From the NCBI RefSeq assembly GCF_003054285.1, contig NZ_QBKS01000001.1, positions 868,001 to 932,000 on the forward strand: 64,000 nt of DNA. Reading direction: 5' to 3'. Both the position numbers and the translations under genes were made by a program. This DNA is from Litoreibacter ponti (GTDB taxonomy: Bacteria > Pseudomonadota > Alphaproteobacteria > Rhodobacterales > Rhodobacteraceae). Each line of letters starts with the position of its first letter. Position 1 is the stretch's first letter. Under the pieces are notes generated by a model. The model searched no databases, had not been told where the DNA came from, and worked only from the letters and a program-made list of their open reading frames with translations. This document shows positions 43,633-52,725 of this stretch, one piece after another.

Positions 43633-45006
43633 ATGTCCAAATCGAACTTCACGCGTCGTGGGATGCTCAAGACGTCGGCGGTTGCCGGCGGCGCGCTGGC
43701 GATGCCAACCATTTTTGACGGCTCCGTCTGGGCCGATGGCCACACGGGCTTTCTGAACGCCCCCACCGGTGACACCGTCACCCTGGGCTTCAACGTGCCT
43801 CAGTCCGGCCCCTACGCCGACGAGGGCGCCGACGAGCTGCGCGCCTACGAGCTGGCGGTCGAGCACCTGAACGGTGGCGGCGACGGCGGCATGATGAGCA
43901 CCTTCTCGTCGAAGGCGCTGCAGGGCAACGGTATCCTCGGCAAGAAGGTCGAGTATGTGACCGGTGACACGCAGACCAAGTCTGACGCCGCCCGCGCATC
44001 GGCCAAGTCGATGATCGAAAAAGACGGCGCCATCATGATCACCGGCGGTTCGTCCTCGGGTGTGGCTGTGGCCGTGCAGGCGCTCTGCCAAGAGGCCGGC
44101 GTCATCTTCATGGCGGGTCTGACCCACTCCAACGACACCACCGGTAAGGACAAGAAGGCCAACGGTTTCCGTCACTTCTTCAACTCCTACATGTCCGGCG
44201 CAGCCCTGGCCCCCGTGCTGGCGGCCAACTACGGCACCGACCGGAAGGCGTATCACCTGACCGCCGACTACAACTGGGGCTACACCACCGAGGAAGCCGT
44301 GCGCTCCTCCACCGAGGCTTTGGGCTGGGAAACCGTCAACGCCGTGAAGACGCCGCTGACGCAGACCGACTTCTCGTCCTACATCGCCCCCGTGCTGCAG
44401 TCCGGCGCGGACGTGCTGGTTCTGAACCACTACGGCGGCAACATGGTGAACTCGCTGACCAATGCCGTGCAGTTCGGTCTGCGCGACAAGCTGGTCAACG
44501 ACAAGAACTTCGAGATCGTCGTGCCGCTCTACTCCCGCCTGATGGCGAAGGGTGCGGGCGCCAACGTGAAGGGCATCTTCGGCTCCACCAACTGGCACTG
44601 GTCGCTGACCGACGAGGGCAGCCAAGCCTTCGTGAAGTCGTTCGGCACCAAGTACGGCTTCCCGCCGTCCCAGGCAGCGCACACCTGCTACGTGCAGGCG
44701 CTGCTCTATGCGGACGCCGTGGAGCGTGCGGGCTCGTTCAACCCCTGCGCCGTGGTCGAGGCCCTCGAAGGCTTCGAGTTCGACGGTATGGGCAACGGCA
44801 AGACGCTGTACCGCGCCGACGATCACCAGTGCTTCAAGGACGTGCTGGTTGTGAAGGGTAAAGAGAACCCGACCTCCGAGTTCGACCTTCTCGAGATCGT
44901 GGAAGTGACCCCGGTCGATCAGGTGACCTACGCACCCGATCACCCACAGATGCGCGATGGGAACGGCAATGCCGTGGCCGTTGGCACCTGCAACCCGGGC
45001 GCCTAA
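43633..45006 (+). CDS. HAAT-family ABC transporter substrate-binding protein (Tat signal)
   Basis: 457 residues exported with a twin-arginine-like signal (NFTRRGMLKTSAVAGGALAMP). The mature part is a type I periplasmic binding protein of the Leu/Ile/Val-amide class: VTLGFNVPQSGPYADEGADELRAYELAVEHLNGG, ITGGSSSGVAVAVQAL, DYNWGYTTEEAV. It is longer than typical LivK. The ligand cannot be read from sequence. It heads a five-gene transporter operon next to a ScfR-like regulator, which hints at a carboxylate- or acyl-related substrate. A hairpin follows before the permease gene. Confidence 0.88.
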   Translation: MSKSNFTRRGMLKTSAVAGGALAMPTIFDGSVWADGHTGFLNAPTGDTVTLGFNVPQSGPYADEGADELRAYELAVEHLNGGGDGGMMSTFSSKALQGNGILGKKVEYVTGDTQTKSDAARASAKSMIEKDGAIMITGGSSSGVAVAVQALCQEAGVIFMAGLTHSNDTTGKDKKANGFRHFFNSYMSGAALAPVLAANYGTDRKAYHLTADYNWGYTTEEAVRSSTEALGWETVNAVKTPLTQTDFSSYIAPVLQSGADVLVLNHYGGNMVNSLTNAVQFGLRDKLVNDKNFEIVVPLYSRLMAKGAGANVKGIFGSTNWHWSLTDEGSQAFVKSFGTKYGFPPSQAAHTCYVQALLYADAVERAGSFNPCAVVEALEGFEFDGMGNGKTLYRADDHQCFKDVLVVKGKENPTSEFDLLEIVEVTPVDQVTYAPDHPQMRDGNGNAVAVGTCNPGA

Positions 45007-45042
45007 GCGCCCCGCCATACCGGCACAGTCTTAAACGCTGAT

Positions 45043-45067
45043 CCGGGCCCCCTTTTTCGGGGCCCGG
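45043..45067 (+). terminator. Hairpin between binding protein and permease genes
   Basis: A perfect 9-bp GC stem (45043-45051 with 45059-45067) encloses a T-rich loop. There is no T run after it, so it is more likely an mRNA-stabilising or partial-termination hairpin that keeps the binding protein transcript in excess. Confidence 0.6.
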
Positions 45068-45132
45068 CTCTCCAAATGCAGCCACAGGCGCGGACCCCGG
45101 CGGGCGATGCGCGCACCACGAAAGGCAGGACA

Positions 45133-46164
45133 ATGGACGCCATAATCCTCCAAATCCTCAACGGGCTGGACAAGGGGTCGGCATACGCGCTGATCGCCCT
45201 CGGCCTGACCCTGATTTTCGGCACGCTCGGCGTGGTGAACTTCGCCCACGGGGCGCTGTTCATGATCGGCGCGTTCTGCGCGGTGACCTTCTCGCGGCTG
45301 CTGTCGCTGTCCTACGAGACGGTGGACCCCACCAAGACCGACTTCCTCGGCAATCCCGCCAAGATCAACACGCCCTATGTGCAGGATTGGTTCGGGATGC
45401 AGACCGGATCGGTCATCATCGACTGGGCGGTGCCCCTGTCGATCCTGTTTGCGATCCCGGTGATGCTTGCCGTGGGCGTGATCATGGAGCGCGGGCTGAT
45501 CAAGCACTTCTACCACCGCCCCCATGCGGACCAGATCCTTGTGACCTTTGGCCTTGCCATCGTGCTGCAGGAGATCATCAAGTTCTACTACGGCGCCAAC
45601 CCGATCCCGACCCCTGCCCCGGCGGTTTTCGCGGGCTCTTTCGACTTTGGCACCCTGATGGGGTTCGACCCCAACACAATCATCTACCCCTACTGGCGTC
45701 TGGTCTACTTCGCCTTCGCGGTGGCGATCATCGCGGGCGTCTTCGCCTTCCTGCAATTCACGACCTTCGGCATGGTGGTGCGCGCAGGCATGGCCGACCG
45801 CGAGACCGTGGGTCTCTTGGGAATCAACATCGACAAACGCTTCACCATCATGTTCGGCATCGCCGCCGCGGTGGCGGGCTTGGCGGGCGTGATGTACACG
45901 CCGATCAACTCGCCGAACTACCACATGGGTATGGACTTCCTCGTCCTGAGCTTCGTGGTGGTGGTCGTCGGCGGCATGGGCAGCCTGCCCGGGGCCGTGC
46001 TGGCGGGCTTCGTGTTGGGCATCCTCGAGAGCTTCGCGTCCATGGCGATCGTGCTCGAAACGATCCCGGGGCTGAACCAGATCATCATCTACCTGGTGGC
46101 AATCATCATTCTGCTCACCCGCCCCCGTGGCCTGATGGGCCGCAAAGGCGTGATGGAGGAATAA
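45133..46164 (+). CDS. HAAT ABC transporter permease (LivH type)
   Basis: 343 residues, about eight membrane segments. Family marks are LNGLDKGSAYALIALGLTLIFGTLGVVNFAHGALFM at the N-terminus and GLLGINIDKRFTIMFGIAAAVAGLAGVMYTP, then VVVVGGMGSLPGAVLAGFVLGILES. A hydrophilic insertion at about 60-95 between membrane segments is longer than in E. coli LivH. Start at 45133 after AGGA. Four bases before livM-like. Confidence 0.92.
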   Translation: MDAIILQILNGLDKGSAYALIALGLTLIFGTLGVVNFAHGALFMIGAFCAVTFSRLLSLSYETVDPTKTDFLGNPAKINTPYVQDWFGMQTGSVIIDWAVPLSILFAIPVMLAVGVIMERGLIKHFYHRPHADQILVTFGLAIVLQEIIKFYYGANPIPTPAPAVFAGSFDFGTLMGFDPNTIIYPYWRLVYFAFAVAIIAGVFAFLQFTTFGMVVRAGMADRETVGLLGINIDKRFTIMFGIAAAVAGLAGVMYTPINSPNYHMGMDFLVLSFVVVVVGGMGSLPGAVLAGFVLGILESFASMAIVLETIPGLNQIIIYLVAIIILLTRPRGLMGRKGVMEE

Positions 46165-46168
46165 GGCA

Positions 46169-47380
46169 ATGTTCGGACTTAACAAAAAAGACTTCTCGCT
46201 TCTGTTGATCGTGGCCGGGCTGCTGCTTTTCGCACCCTTCCTTCTCAACCCCTTCCCCGAAGGCTCCGCCATGGCGCAGTTCAACGGGGGCTACCCGGAC
46301 CTGATGCAGCGTCTTGTGATCTTCGGCATCTTCGCGGTGGGCTTCAACATCCTGTTCGGCCTGACCGGCTATCTCAGCTTCGGTCACGCGGCCTTCCTGG
46401 GTGTCGGCTCCTACGCGGCGATCTGGATGATGAAGCTTCTGACCATGAACGTCGTGCCCGCCATCATCATGGCGGTGATCTTCGCGGGCCTCTTCGCGCT
46501 GGTCGTGGGCTACATCTCGCTGCGCCGCTCGGGCATCTACTTCTCTATCCTGACGCTGGCCTTCGCGCAGATGTCCTATGCGCTGGCCTACTCGGTGCTG
46601 ACGCCCATCACGGGCGGCGAGACAGGGTTGCAGCCCAAGCTGGCCGATCCGCGCCTGCTTGATGGCGCATCCGACGACGGGCGCATCCCGCAGGCCAACC
46701 TCTTTGGCCTGGACATGGGCGCCAGCTATGAGATGGCGGTCGGGCCATGGCTCTTCACCTTCAACGCGGGCTACTATATCGCGGCGGCCTTCATGCTTTT
46801 GGCCTTCTACATCGCGATCCGCATCTTCCGCTCGCCCTTCGGCATGATGCTGCGGGCGATCAAGTCCAACCAGCAACGCCTGAACTACACCGGCCTGAAC
46901 GCGCGCCCCTACACACTCGCGGCCTTCGTGATCTCTGGCATGTATGCCGGCCTTGCGGGCGGTCTGCTGGTGGCAATGGACACGCAGGTGGGCCCGGAGC
47001 GGATGTTCTGGACGGCCTCGGGCGAGGTGGTGCTGATGACGATCCTCGGCGGCGCGGGCACCTTGATCGGGCCTGTGTTGGGCGCCGGTGTGATCAAGTA
47101 CATGGAGAACATCGTCTCCAAGATCAACTCGACCATCCTGCATGACTGGTTCGCCTTCCTGCCCGACGGGATCGAGGATCTTCTGGTCACACTGATCTAT
47201 CCCTTCGTGGGCAAGGGCTGGCACCTGACGCTGGGCATCATGTTCATGCTGGTCGTGATCTTCCTGCCCGGCGGGCTGGTCGAGGGCGGGCAGCGCATCG
47301 CGCGCCTGTTCGGCCGCGGCAAGAAGGACGAGGCCGCGGCCGAAACCGAAGCCGCCAAACAGCAACCCCCTGCGGAATAA
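46169..47380 (+). CDS. HAAT ABC transporter permease (LivM type)
   Basis: 403 residues, nine or so membrane segments, with VGFNILFGLTGYLSFGHAAFLGVGSYAA and ISLRRSGIYFSILTLAFAQM near the N-terminus and GEVVLMTILGGAGTLIGPVLGAGV near the C-terminus. Both permeases carry the pattern of branched-chain/amide uptake systems. An insertion at about 155-185 (PKLADPRLLDGASDDGR) and an acidic Ala/Glu tail are notable. Confidence 0.92.
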   Translation: MFGLNKKDFSLLLIVAGLLLFAPFLLNPFPEGSAMAQFNGGYPDLMQRLVIFGIFAVGFNILFGLTGYLSFGHAAFLGVGSYAAIWMMKLLTMNVVPAIIMAVIFAGLFALVVGYISLRRSGIYFSILTLAFAQMSYALAYSVLTPITGGETGLQPKLADPRLLDGASDDGRIPQANLFGLDMGASYEMAVGPWLFTFNAGYYIAAAFMLLAFYIAIRIFRSPFGMMLRAIKSNQQRLNYTGLNARPYTLAAFVISGMYAGLAGGLLVAMDTQVGPERMFWTASGEVVLMTILGGAGTLIGPVLGAGVIKYMENIVSKINSTILHDWFAFLPDGIEDLLVTLIYPFVGKGWHLTLGIMFMLVVIFLPGGLVEGGQRIARLFGRGKKDEAAAETEAAKQQPPAE

Positions 47381-47392
47381 GGAGTGCATGAC

Positions 47393-48151
47393 ATGGGAAT
47401 TCTCGAAATCAAGAATGTCGGCAAGCGCTTCGGCGGTCTGCAGGCGCTCTCCGATGTGAACCTGTCGGTGGCCGAGAACACGGTCCACGCCATCATCGGC
47501 CCCAACGGGGCGGGCAAATCCACCCTGCTGAACTGCCTCGTGGGCAAGCTGATCCCCGACACCGGGTCGGTGACCTTCCAGGGCCAAAGCCTGCTGGGCC
47601 GCAAGCCCTACGAGATCAATCAGCTGGGCGTGAGCCGCGTGTTCCAGACGCCGGAGATTTTCGCGGACCTGTCGGTCTATGAGAACGTGCTGATCCCGTG
47701 CTTTGCACATCGGGACGGGTCGTTCCAGATGAACGCGATCAGCTCGATCAAGGGCCAGACTGACATCCACGATATGGCGGAGGCCATCCTGATGGACGTC
47801 AACATGCAGGACAAGCGCCATATGATCGCCTCGTCGCTTTCGCGCGGCGACAAGCGGCGGCTGGAAATGGCGATGTGCCTGGTGCAGGAGCCCAAGCTGC
47901 TGCTGCTCGACGAGCCCACCGCGGGCATGGCCCGCGCGGATACCAACAACACGATCGATCTACTTAAGGAGATCAAGGAGAAGCGCGACATCACCATGGC
48001 CATCATCGAGCACGACATGCATGTCGTCTTCTCGTTGGCCGAGCGGATCACCGTGCTGGCCCAAGGCACGCCGCTGGTCGAAGAAACGCCCGAAAACATC
48101 AAAGGCCATCCCAAGGTGCGCGAAGCGTATCTCGGCGAGGCACAGGTCTAG
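47393..48151 (+). CDS. HAAT ABC transporter ATPase (LivG type)
   Basis: 252 residues. Walker A is GPNGAGKST (about 38-46), Walker B LLLLDEPTAGM and H-loop MAIIEHDMHVVF. The signature is the divergent LSRGDKRRLEMAM rather than LSGGQ, typical of this subgroup. The ATG at 47393 follows an AAGGAG site; a GTG nine bases earlier is possible. A structured repeat element separates it from livF-like. Confidence 0.92.
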   Translation: MGILEIKNVGKRFGGLQALSDVNLSVAENTVHAIIGPNGAGKSTLLNCLVGKLIPDTGSVTFQGQSLLGRKPYEINQLGVSRVFQTPEIFADLSVYENVLIPCFAHRDGSFQMNAISSIKGQTDIHDMAEAILMDVNMQDKRHMIASSLSRGDKRRLEMAMCLVQEPKLLLLDEPTAGMARADTNNTIDLLKEIKEKRDITMAIIEHDMHVVFSLAERITVLAQGTPLVEETPENIKGHPKVREAYLGEAQV

Positions 48152-48209
48152 GGGGGCGAATTTTCTTATGAAGAAAATTCGGAAAACTCTTCAAAAGAGT
48201 TTTCCCCCC
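48151..48209 (+). repeat. Paired-hairpin intergenic element
   Basis: Two consecutive perfect hairpins (48157-48167 with 48171-48181; 48181-48191 with 48195-48205) are enclosed by six G (48151-48156) and matching C residues (48204-48209), giving a closed three-way-junction-like fold. It fills the livG-livF gap, starting on the last base of the livG stop codon and ending 17 bases before livF. It resembles short palindromic elements scattered in Rhodobacteraceae genomes. No T run follows, so it is not a simple terminator. Confidence 0.7.
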
Positions 48210-48226
48210 ACCCCGGAGGAAACGAG

Positions 48227-48982
48227 ATGAACGTAAAACCCGACTTCAACAAGAACGCCAACAACGCGGCCACCGCCCCCGCCTTCCTGTCCGTCTGGGA
48301 CATCGAGGCGTATTACGGCGAAAGCTACATCGTGCAGGGCGTAAGTTTCAACGTGCACGAGGGCGAAATCCTCGCCCTGCTGGGCCGCAACGGCGCGGGC
48401 AAGACCTCGACCTTGCGCACCATCGCCCGTCTTGGCGACCCGCAGCTCAAGCACGGCGAAATCTGGCTCGACCACCAGCCGTTGCACAAGATGAAGAGCT
48501 ACGAGGCCTCCGGCGCGGGCATCGCGCTGGTGCCCGAAGATCGGCGCATCATCGCCGGTCTGACGGTGGAGGAGAACCTGCAGCTGGCGCAAATCGCCCC
48601 GCCCATCGGCTGGTCGCTGGAGCGCGTCTACGAGCTGTTCCCGCGCCTCGGCGAGCGTCGCAAGCAAGAGGGCGTGACCCTGTCGGGCGGCGAGCAGCAG
48701 ATGCTTTCCATCGCGCGGGCGCTCTGCCGCGACATCAAGGTCCTGCTCCTCGACGAACCCTACGAGGGGCTCGCGCCGGTCATCGTGCAGGAGATCGCCA
48801 AGACCCTGCAGGTGATCCGCGATCAGGGCATCACGACGATCATTGTGGAGCAGAACGCCGTCGCGGCGCTTAAGCTCGCCGACCGCGCGGTCATCCTCGA
48901 CACCGGCTCCGTGGTCTATGACGGCTCGGCCGAAGAGGTGCTGGAGAACGAGGCGCTGCGGGCCGAATACCTCGCCATTTGA
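48227..48982 (+). CDS. HAAT ABC transporter ATPase (LivF type)
   Basis: 251 residues with an extra Asn/Ala-rich N-terminus of about 20, then Walker A GRNGAGKTST, signature LSGGEQQML, Walker B LLLDEPYEGLAP and H-loop IVEQNAVAA. Last gene of the transporter operon. A strong ribosome site (GGAGGAAACG) just after the palindromic element gives it independent translation. Confidence 0.93.
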   Translation: MNVKPDFNKNANNAATAPAFLSVWDIEAYYGESYIVQGVSFNVHEGEILALLGRNGAGKTSTLRTIARLGDPQLKHGEIWLDHQPLHKMKSYEASGAGIALVPEDRRIIAGLTVEENLQLAQIAPPIGWSLERVYELFPRLGERRKQEGVTLSGGEQQMLSIARALCRDIKVLLLDEPYEGLAPVIVQEIAKTLQVIRDQGITTIIVEQNAVAALKLADRAVILDTGSVVYDGSAEEVLENEALRAEYLAI

Positions 48983-49117
48983 GCGCCACCGCTCCACATC
49001 GCCAAATTTCCTAAAACGCCGCTCATTCTCTTGGGCGGCGTTAACTTTTGGTTCAGGGGCGTGGCAGATCATCGGATTTGGTGGGGGCTCCTTGTATCCA
49101 AAATAGGAGTGTAAAAC

Positions 49118-49630
49118 ATGTCTGTCATATCCAGCCTCGGGGGTGGCGTGCCGTTCCAGACCAACGCCCCGCCGCCAAATGAGGCGCAGGAGCCGCCGCC
49201 GGAAGAGACAAAGCCGCCAACTGCCCAGGCCGAGCCACCCGCGGAGGACACAGGCTCCAACCAGACCAAACCTGTCGAGGCCAGTCCGGAGACGGACCAA
49301 TCATCGCCTGCCGCTGCAGAGCGGTCCACGGCAGAGCCGGGTGATGCGTCCCGCAGCGATGCGGCCGCCTTGTCGATTTTTGATCGCCCCGCGGTGCCGC
49401 TGCCCGTCGAAGAGTTCCTACCCGCCCCCCGCGAGGACACCGTCCTGAGCGAGGCAGAGCTGCGCGCACAGGCTCAGGCCGTCGCCGATCAGCAAAAGAC
49501 CGAGGCGCTGATTGAAGGCATCGCCTCCACCGCGTCGCAGCCCCCCAAGGGCGAGACGCTGAACCTGCTGGTGCCGCTGCCCGATGGCACCGAGCGGCCC
49601 GCGCAGGCCGCGGAGACGGAACGGGCCTAA
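49118..49630 (+). CDS. Hypothetical disordered Pro/Glu/Ala-rich protein
   Basis: 170 residues, no family recognised. The first 75 are dominated by Pro, Glu, Ala, Thr and Ser and should be disordered; a helical segment follows (VLSEAELRAQAQAVADQQKTEALIEGIA). No signal peptide or membrane segment. A purine-rich site (AGGAG) precedes the ATG. Codon use matches its neighbours, so it is probably real, but it could also be a weakly expressed accessory protein. Lies between the transporter operon and accB. Confidence 0.55.
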   Translation: MSVISSLGGGVPFQTNAPPPNEAQEPPPEETKPPTAQAEPPAEDTGSNQTKPVEASPETDQSSPAAAERSTAEPGDASRSDAAALSIFDRPAVPLPVEEFLPAPREDTVLSEAELRAQAQAVADQQKTEALIEGIASTASQPPKGETLNLLVPLPDGTERPAQAAETERA

Positions 49631-49793
49631 CGGCCAAACGCCTTTGCGGGCCGCCGACAGACCCTGTACCAAAGCAGGCGCGTGGCCCGCAAAACTGCAT
49701 CTTTCCCCTTCTTGCCCCATCGCCTATAACCGCGAGGTGAAAACATAAGCCCGCGCTGCAGACGGGCGGCCCAGGGTCGAGGAAAGCAAATCC

Positions 49794-50303
49794 ATGGCAA
49801 AGAACTCCCATGACGGCGATGTCGCGTTCGTAAAGGCGCTCGCGGAACTCCTGAAAGACAATGACCTGACCGAGCTGGAGGTCAAACGCGAGTACGGCGA
49901 GGATGACAGCCTGAACGTGCGCGTCTCCAAGCAGGTGACCTTGGTGCAGCAGGCCGTCGCCAGCGCGCCCGCCCCGGCCGCAGCCGCCCCCGCGCCAAGC
50001 GCCGCTCCCGCCGCCGCGGCGGAGGCGCCCGCGCCTGCAGCCGGGGGCAATGACGATCCCGCGCAGCATCCCGGCGCCGTGACCTCGCCCATGGTGGGCA
50101 CCTGCTATCTGCAGGCCGAGCCCGGCACACCGCCTTTCGTCTCCGTCGGCGACCAGGTCTCCGAAGGCCAGACCCTGATGATCATCGAGGCGATGAAAAC
50201 CATGAACCACATTCCCGCGCCGCGCTCCGGCACGGTGAAGCGGGTGCTGATCGATGATGGCACCCCGGTCGAATTCGGCGCGCCGCTGATGATCGTGGAG
50301 TAG
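49794..50303 (+). CDS. accB: Biotin carboxyl carrier protein of acetyl-CoA carboxylase
   Basis: 169 residues. The N-terminal helical part (DVAFVKALAELLKDNDLTELEV) is followed by an Ala/Pro linker (about 55-85) and the biotinyl domain with the modified lysine in EAMKTMNHI (about 135). It is seven bases before accC, the standard accBC operon; the product carries CO2 on biotin for malonyl-CoA synthesis. Confidence 0.97.
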   Translation: MAKNSHDGDVAFVKALAELLKDNDLTELEVKREYGEDDSLNVRVSKQVTLVQQAVASAPAPAAAAPAPSAAPAAAAEAPAPAAGGNDDPAQHPGAVTSPMVGTCYLQAEPGTPPFVSVGDQVSEGQTLMIIEAMKTMNHIPAPRSGTVKRVLIDDGTPVEFGAPLMIVE

Positions 50304-50309
50304 TCCTCC

Positions 50310-51653
50310 ATGTTCAACAAAATCCTGATCGCGAACCGGGGCGAGATCGCCCTGCGCGTCATCCGCGCCGCCCGCGAGATGGGCATCCAGTCCGTCGCGG
50401 TGCATTCCACCGCCGACAGCGACGCCATGCATGTGCGCATGGCCGACGAGGCGGTCTGCATCGGCCCGCCCCCCGGCACGGAAAGCTACCTGTCGATCCC
50501 GGCCATCATCTCCGCCTGCGAGATCACCGGCGCCGAGGCCATCCACCCCGGCTACGGCTTCCTGTCCGAGAACGCGGGCTTTGTGCAGATCGTCGAGGAT
50601 CACGGCCTGAAATTCATCGGCCCCACAGCCGAGCACATCCGCGTCATGGGCGACAAGATCACCGCCAAGGACACGATGAAGAAGCTGGGCGTGCCTTGCG
50701 TGCCGGGCTCCGATGGTGGGGTGCCGACGCTCGAGGACGCCCTGCGCATCGGGGACGAGATCGGCTACCCGGTCATCATCAAGGCCACGGCGGGTGGTGG
50801 CGGCAAGGGCATGAAAGTGGCCCAAAGCGCCGATGAGATGAAGCAGGCCTTCCGCACCGCGCGCTCCGAGGGCAAGGCCAATTTCGGCAATGACGAAGTC
50901 TATATCGAGAAATACCTGACCACGCCGCGCCATATCGAAATCCAGGTCTTCGGCGATGGCAAAGGGCGCGCCGTGCATCTGGGCGAGCGCGACTGCTCGC
51001 TGCAGCGTCGCCACCAGAAGGTCTTCGAAGAGGCCCCCGGCCCCGCCATCGACGCAGAAACCCGCGCGAAGATCGGCAAGGTCTGCGCCGATGCTGTGGC
51101 CAATATCAACTATGCCGGGGCCGGCACGATCGAGTTTCTCTACGAGAACGGCGAGTTCTATTTCATCGAGATGAACACGCGCCTGCAGGTGGAACACCCG
51201 GTGACCGAGGCCGTGTTTGGCGTCGATCTGGTCAAGGAGCAGATCCAGGTCGCCGCCGGTCTGCCCATGTCCTTCCAGCAGGAGGACCTGCAGGTTCAGG
51301 GCCACGCCATCGAGGTGCGCATCAACGCCGAGAAGCTGCCGAATTTCAGCCCCTGCCCGGGCAAGATCACCCAGTATCACGCGCCCGGCGGGCTGGGCGT
51401 GCGGATGGATTCGGCGCTTTATGATGGCTACCGAATCCCGCCCTATTACGACAGCCTGATCGCCAAGCTGATCGTCTACGCCCCCGACCGCCCCGCCGCG
51501 CTGGCACGTCTGAACCGGGCCTTGGGCGAGCTGATCGTCGATGGTATCGACACCACGACGCCGCTTTTTCACGCGCTGCTGGCCGAAGACGCCGTGCAAA
51601 CCGGCGAGTACAATATCCATTGGCTGGAGCAGTGGCTCGCGCAGAACACCTGA
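50310..51653 (+). CDS. accC: Biotin carboxylase
   Basis: ATP- and bicarbonate-dependent carboxylation of the biotin on AccB. 447 residues, ATP-grasp type: FNKILIANRGEIALRVIRAA at the start, the Gly-rich loop KATAGGGGKGMK, RHIEIQVFGDGKG, LGERDCSLQRRHQKVFEEAP and FIEMNTRLQVEHPVTE. Family length. Follows accB directly. Confidence 0.98.
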   Translation: MFNKILIANRGEIALRVIRAAREMGIQSVAVHSTADSDAMHVRMADEAVCIGPPPGTESYLSIPAIISACEITGAEAIHPGYGFLSENAGFVQIVEDHGLKFIGPTAEHIRVMGDKITAKDTMKKLGVPCVPGSDGGVPTLEDALRIGDEIGYPVIIKATAGGGGKGMKVAQSADEMKQAFRTARSEGKANFGNDEVYIEKYLTTPRHIEIQVFGDGKGRAVHLGERDCSLQRRHQKVFEEAPGPAIDAETRAKIGKVCADAVANINYAGAGTIEFLYENGEFYFIEMNTRLQVEHPVTEAVFGVDLVKEQIQVAAGLPMSFQQEDLQVQGHAIEVRINAEKLPNFSPCPGKITQYHAPGGLGVRMDSALYDGYRIPPYYDSLIAKLIVYAPDRPAALARLNRALGELIVDGIDTTTPLFHALLAEDAVQTGEYNIHWLEQWLAQNT

Positions 51654-51692
51654 TGCTTGCGCCATGGCGGCAGGGCTGCTTTTCTCAGGCCC

Positions 51693-52316
51693 ATGTCCGC
51701 TGAGCTGACCCCTGCCCTGATCCTGAACGCCTATGCGCGCGGCATCTTTCCGATGGCCGAAAGCCGCGAGGATGAGGGCTTGTTCTGGCTCGATCCCGAA
51801 AAGCGCGGGGTGATCCCGCTCGACGGGTTCCATATCTCGCGCTCGCTGCGCAAGACAATCCTGCGCGAGCCCTTCCAGATCAAGGTGGATACCGATTTCG
51901 CAGGCGTGATCGAGGGCTGCGCAGACCGCGCCGAGACGTGGATCAACGGCCCGATCTTCGGCATCTACATGGACCTGTTTCGCGCGGGCCACGCCCACTC
52001 GGTCGAGGTCTGGGACGGCGACACACTGGTCGGTGGGGTCTACGGCGTCACGCTGCGCGCGGCGTTCTTCGGCGAGTCGATGTTTTCGCGCCGCCGGGAC
52101 GCCTCAAAGATCGCGCTGGCCTATCTGGTCTCGCGGCTGAATGCGGGCGGGTTCAGACTGTTCGACACGCAGTTCATCACGCCCCATCTCGCCTCGCTGG
52201 GCGGGATCGAGATGACGCGCTCTAGTTACCGCCAAGCCCTTCGGGACGCATTAGCGGCAGAGGCGAACTTTCTCCGGCAACCACTGACGGTGTCCGGTCG
52301 TCAAGTTTGCACCTGA
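51693..52316 (+). CDS. aat: Leucyl/phenylalanyl-tRNA-protein transferase
   Basis: Adds Leu or Phe to N-terminal basic residues for N-end-rule degradation by ClpAP. 207 residues: LILNAYARGIFPMAE, FWLDPEKRGVIPLDGFHISRSLRK, TWINGPIFGIYMDLFRAGHAHSVEVW and GESMFSRRRDASKIALAYLV. Start MSAELTPAL chosen by family fit. Its last 95 bases overlap the convergent DUF2155 gene. Confidence 0.93.
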   Translation: MSAELTPALILNAYARGIFPMAESREDEGLFWLDPEKRGVIPLDGFHISRSLRKTILREPFQIKVDTDFAGVIEGCADRAETWINGPIFGIYMDLFRAGHAHSVEVWDGDTLVGGVYGVTLRAAFFGESMFSRRRDASKIALAYLVSRLNAGGFRLFDTQFITPHLASLGGIEMTRSSYRQALRDALAAEANFLRQPLTVSGRQVCT

Positions 52317-52725
52317 TCGCCCAGACGTCATAGCGCGGGTGATCCATCGCGTTCAAAGCAGGGCTGGAGGCAATCATCCACCCGTCGAACACCGGCCCGC
52401 CCAGATTGCGGTCGACCACCAGAAGCCCCACATAGGCGTCCCCGCTGGGGTTACCCTGCGGGTAGCGGCACTCGCGCATCGTGATTGTCAGCGGCCCGTA
52501 TGTGATCGGATCGCCCGCCGTCAGAACGATGTCCTCGCTGGCCCCTGCCAGCTTGTCGAGCCCCCGCATCACCGCCTGCGGCGCGATGGACACCGCCTCG
52601 CGGGTCTCGGCCTCTACGGTCGGCGCGTTGCCCAGCTGGATTGTCGTGGTGTCGCCCTGGATCGTGACCTGCGCCGCGACGGGCGTGGCCAGCATCGCAA
52701 TCGCGGCCGCAAGCGGTCGGATCAT
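52222..52725 (-). CDS. DUF2155 domain protein (exported)
   Basis: 167 residues with a signal peptide (cleaved after PVAAQ, about 19) and the DUF2155 block: RGLDKLAG, TYGPLTITMRECRYPQGNPSGDAYVGLLVVD, FDGWMIASSPALNAMDHPRYDVWAI. The periplasmic family is of unknown function and is regularly found beside mlaD and NDUFA12 in alphaproteobacteria. The start overlaps the mlaD stop by four bases; the 3' end overlaps convergent aat by 95 bases. Confidence 0.85.
   Translation of the reverse strand: MIRPLAAAIAMLATPVAAQVTIQGDTTTIQLGNAPTVEAETREAVSIAPQAVMRGLDKLAGASEDIVLTAGDPITYGPLTITMRECRYPQGNPSGDAYVGLLVVDRNLGGPVFDGWMIASSPALNAMDHPRYDVWAIRCKLDDRTPSVVAGESSPLPLMRPEGLGGN

Noticed and set aside
46115..47821. 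568-codon minus-strand frame opposite the livM/livG-type genes
   Set aside because: His/Asp/Arg-rich antisense frame over verified permease and ATPase genes.
49125..51998. 957-codon minus-strand frame opposite accB-accC
   Set aside because: It spans several unrelated real genes on the other strand and has no domain pattern, so it is an antisense artefact of codon bias.
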